In this document: positions 63,433-64,000 of the stretch, piece after piece | Numbering within the stretch: the stretch's first letter is position 1 | Layout of the letters: each line of letters opens with the position of its first letter | Assembly: GCA_964487545.1 (NCBI GenBank) | Contig: CAZARI010000009.1 | Location: 24,138 to 88,137 of the forward strand | DNA from: SKUL01 sp964487545 | GTDB taxonomy: Bacteria > Bacteroidota > Bacteroidia > Flavobacteriales_D > SKUL01 | Length of the DNA stretch: 64,000 bases | Direction of reading: 5' to 3' | The notes under the pieces: generated by a model | Seen by the model: only the letters and a program-made list of their open reading frames with translations | Told to the model about the DNA's origin: nothing | Database searches by the model: none | Position numbers and translations under genes: made by a program

Positions 63433-63442
63433 ATCTGCACGT

Positions 63443-63490
63443 ATAGGGTGGGAAGTTAAAGCTGGCGTTATCGGCTCACTTCGCCCCTAT
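63443..63490. repeat. Long-loop inverted repeat between converging genes
   Basis: ATAGGGTGGGAAGT (63443-63456) is nearly complementary to ACTTCGCCCCTAT (63478-63490), with a 21-base loop. It may end transcription of both genes but has no T-run; the right arm overlaps the end of the VOC gene. Confidence 0.4.
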
Positions 63491-63970
63491 CGTTGCCAAC
63501 AAGCCTTTCAGATCCAAGGGTCGGGTGTACATGTCAATGTTTCCCTCGTCATTTTTTGGCCAGAATTCTTTGGGTCTATCCCAGTATAGCTCTACGCCGT
63601 TTCCATCTGGGTCGTTTAAATACAAGGCCTCGGATACGCCGTGATCCGACGCTCCGGTGAGCGGATATTTAGCGGTTCGCAATCGGTCAAGAATTTCTGC
63701 AAGGTCTTTTCGCTGCGGGTAAACAATAGCCGTGTGAAACAACCCAACCCCTTCTTTTTCCGCAGGTGGGGCACCCTTACTATTCCAAGTATTCAATCCG
63801 ATGTGGTGGTGATATCCACCGGCCGAGAGAAATGCCGCTTGATTTCCATACATCATCGTGACTTCAAAGCCCAGCAAGTCGCGGTAAAATGAAAGTGATC
63901 TTTCCAGATCAGAAACTTTGAGATGTACATGTCCAATTCTTGTGGCCGAAGGTGCTGTATAGTTTTTCAT
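63476..63970 (-). CDS. VOC family protein (glyoxalase / catechol dioxygenase-like)
   Basis: The 164-residue protein has the vicinal-oxygen-chelate fold: RIGHVHLKVSDLERSLSFYR, DLLGFEVTMMYGNQAAFLSA, then LFHTAIVYPQR and YLNDPDGNGVELYWDRP. The metal residues are the His in GHVHL, His in LFHTA and Glu in GVELYWD. It resembles CatE-type proteins, but this short single-module form could act on many substrates. The upstream end of the transcript lies beyond 63970. Confidence 0.9.
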   Translation of the reverse strand: MKNYTAPSATRIGHVHLKVSDLERSLSFYRDLLGFEVTMMYGNQAAFLSAGGYHHHIGLNTWNSKGAPPAEKEGVGLFHTAIVYPQRKDLAEILDRLRTAKYPLTGASDHGVSEALYLNDPDGNGVELYWDRPKEFWPKNDEGNIDMYTRPLDLKGLLATIGAK

Positions 63971-64000
63971 TTCATCATGAATTTTGTCTTTATTAAATAT

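Overview
The window is a chromosomal stretch of a Bacteroidota bacterium, most likely a member of the Flavobacteriales. The evidence is the gene content: two cell-surface proteins with type IX secretion (T9SS) C-terminal sorting domains, a GldI-like gliding lipoprotein, DUF4835, DUF6913 and DUF5723 families, and a Bacteroidota-type serine palmitoyltransferase-like enzyme. Promoters fit the phylum pattern TTG-N17..20-TAnnTTTG, and Shine-Dalgarno sequences are largely absent. I cannot name the genus. I see no rRNA, tRNA, CRISPR array, insertion sequence or prophage; most of the window is housekeeping genes in short, tightly coupled operons.

Layout. 1-5643 (minus): a three-gene coupled cluster of a DUF5723 outer-membrane barrel, an exported TPR/Ig-like/caspase protein and a two-component-type propeller sensor cut by the window edge. 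It is the least explained unit here. 5734-11541 (minus): the conserved bamD-rpoZ-coaBC-DUF4835-recN-fabI block. 11735-12991 (plus): the sphingolipid/sulfonolipid-type acyltransferase. 13035-14398 (minus): an unknown cytoplasmic protein and a DUF4142 lipoprotein. 14574-19588 (minus): prmC, a small barrel-like protein, ligA, DUF6913 and dapA, translationally coupled. 19708-22222 (plus): ribD, an EamA transporter and a YigZ/IMPACT protein, facing a thioesterase gene. 23015-25685 (plus): dnaA, a low-molecular-weight phosphatase and an RsmI-like methyltransferase. 25687-28041 (minus): nrnA, gldI and a second FKBP lipoprotein, divergent from ndk.

28638-31431 (minus): an M43 metalloprotease with a T9SS tail, then recF and a DUF721 gene. 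31601-35134: a 1177-residue repeat adhesin-like protein with a T9SS type B end. 35295-36546: a membrane-anchored TPR protein and ribH. 36643-39928 (minus): ruvX, a CotH-like lipoprotein, def and a TPR lipoprotein. 40007-45278 (plus): dapD, a glycosyltransferase family 9 gene, a threonylcarbamoyl-AMP synthase gene, a CCA-adding enzyme gene, a pRiA4b ORF-3-like gene and miaA. 45275-47519 (minus): a three-PAS histidine kinase and a single-domain response regulator. 47731-51724: an Fe(III)-type ABC transporter with a perfect inverted repeat upstream of its promoter, and a TPR gene. 51792-54960: an 82-residue unknown, a MATE exporter, a small MscS channel and a cold-shock protein. 55032-62344 (minus): a TetR-controlled tripartite RND efflux operon ending in a luciferase-like monooxygenase. 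62605-63970: a FrnE-like DsbA protein with an apparent export signal, facing a VOC/glyoxalase gene.

The genes serve envelope biogenesis (BamD, FabI, Spt, T9SS cargo, GldI), DNA repair and replication (DnaA, RecF, RecN, LigA, RuvX), cofactor and lysine synthesis (CoaBC, RibD, RibH, DapA, DapD), tRNA modification and maturation (MiaA, TsaC/Sua5, CCA enzyme), iron uptake and drug efflux. Starts were moved inward from the longest reading frame where a signal peptide, a family N-terminus or an ATG overlap argued for it.
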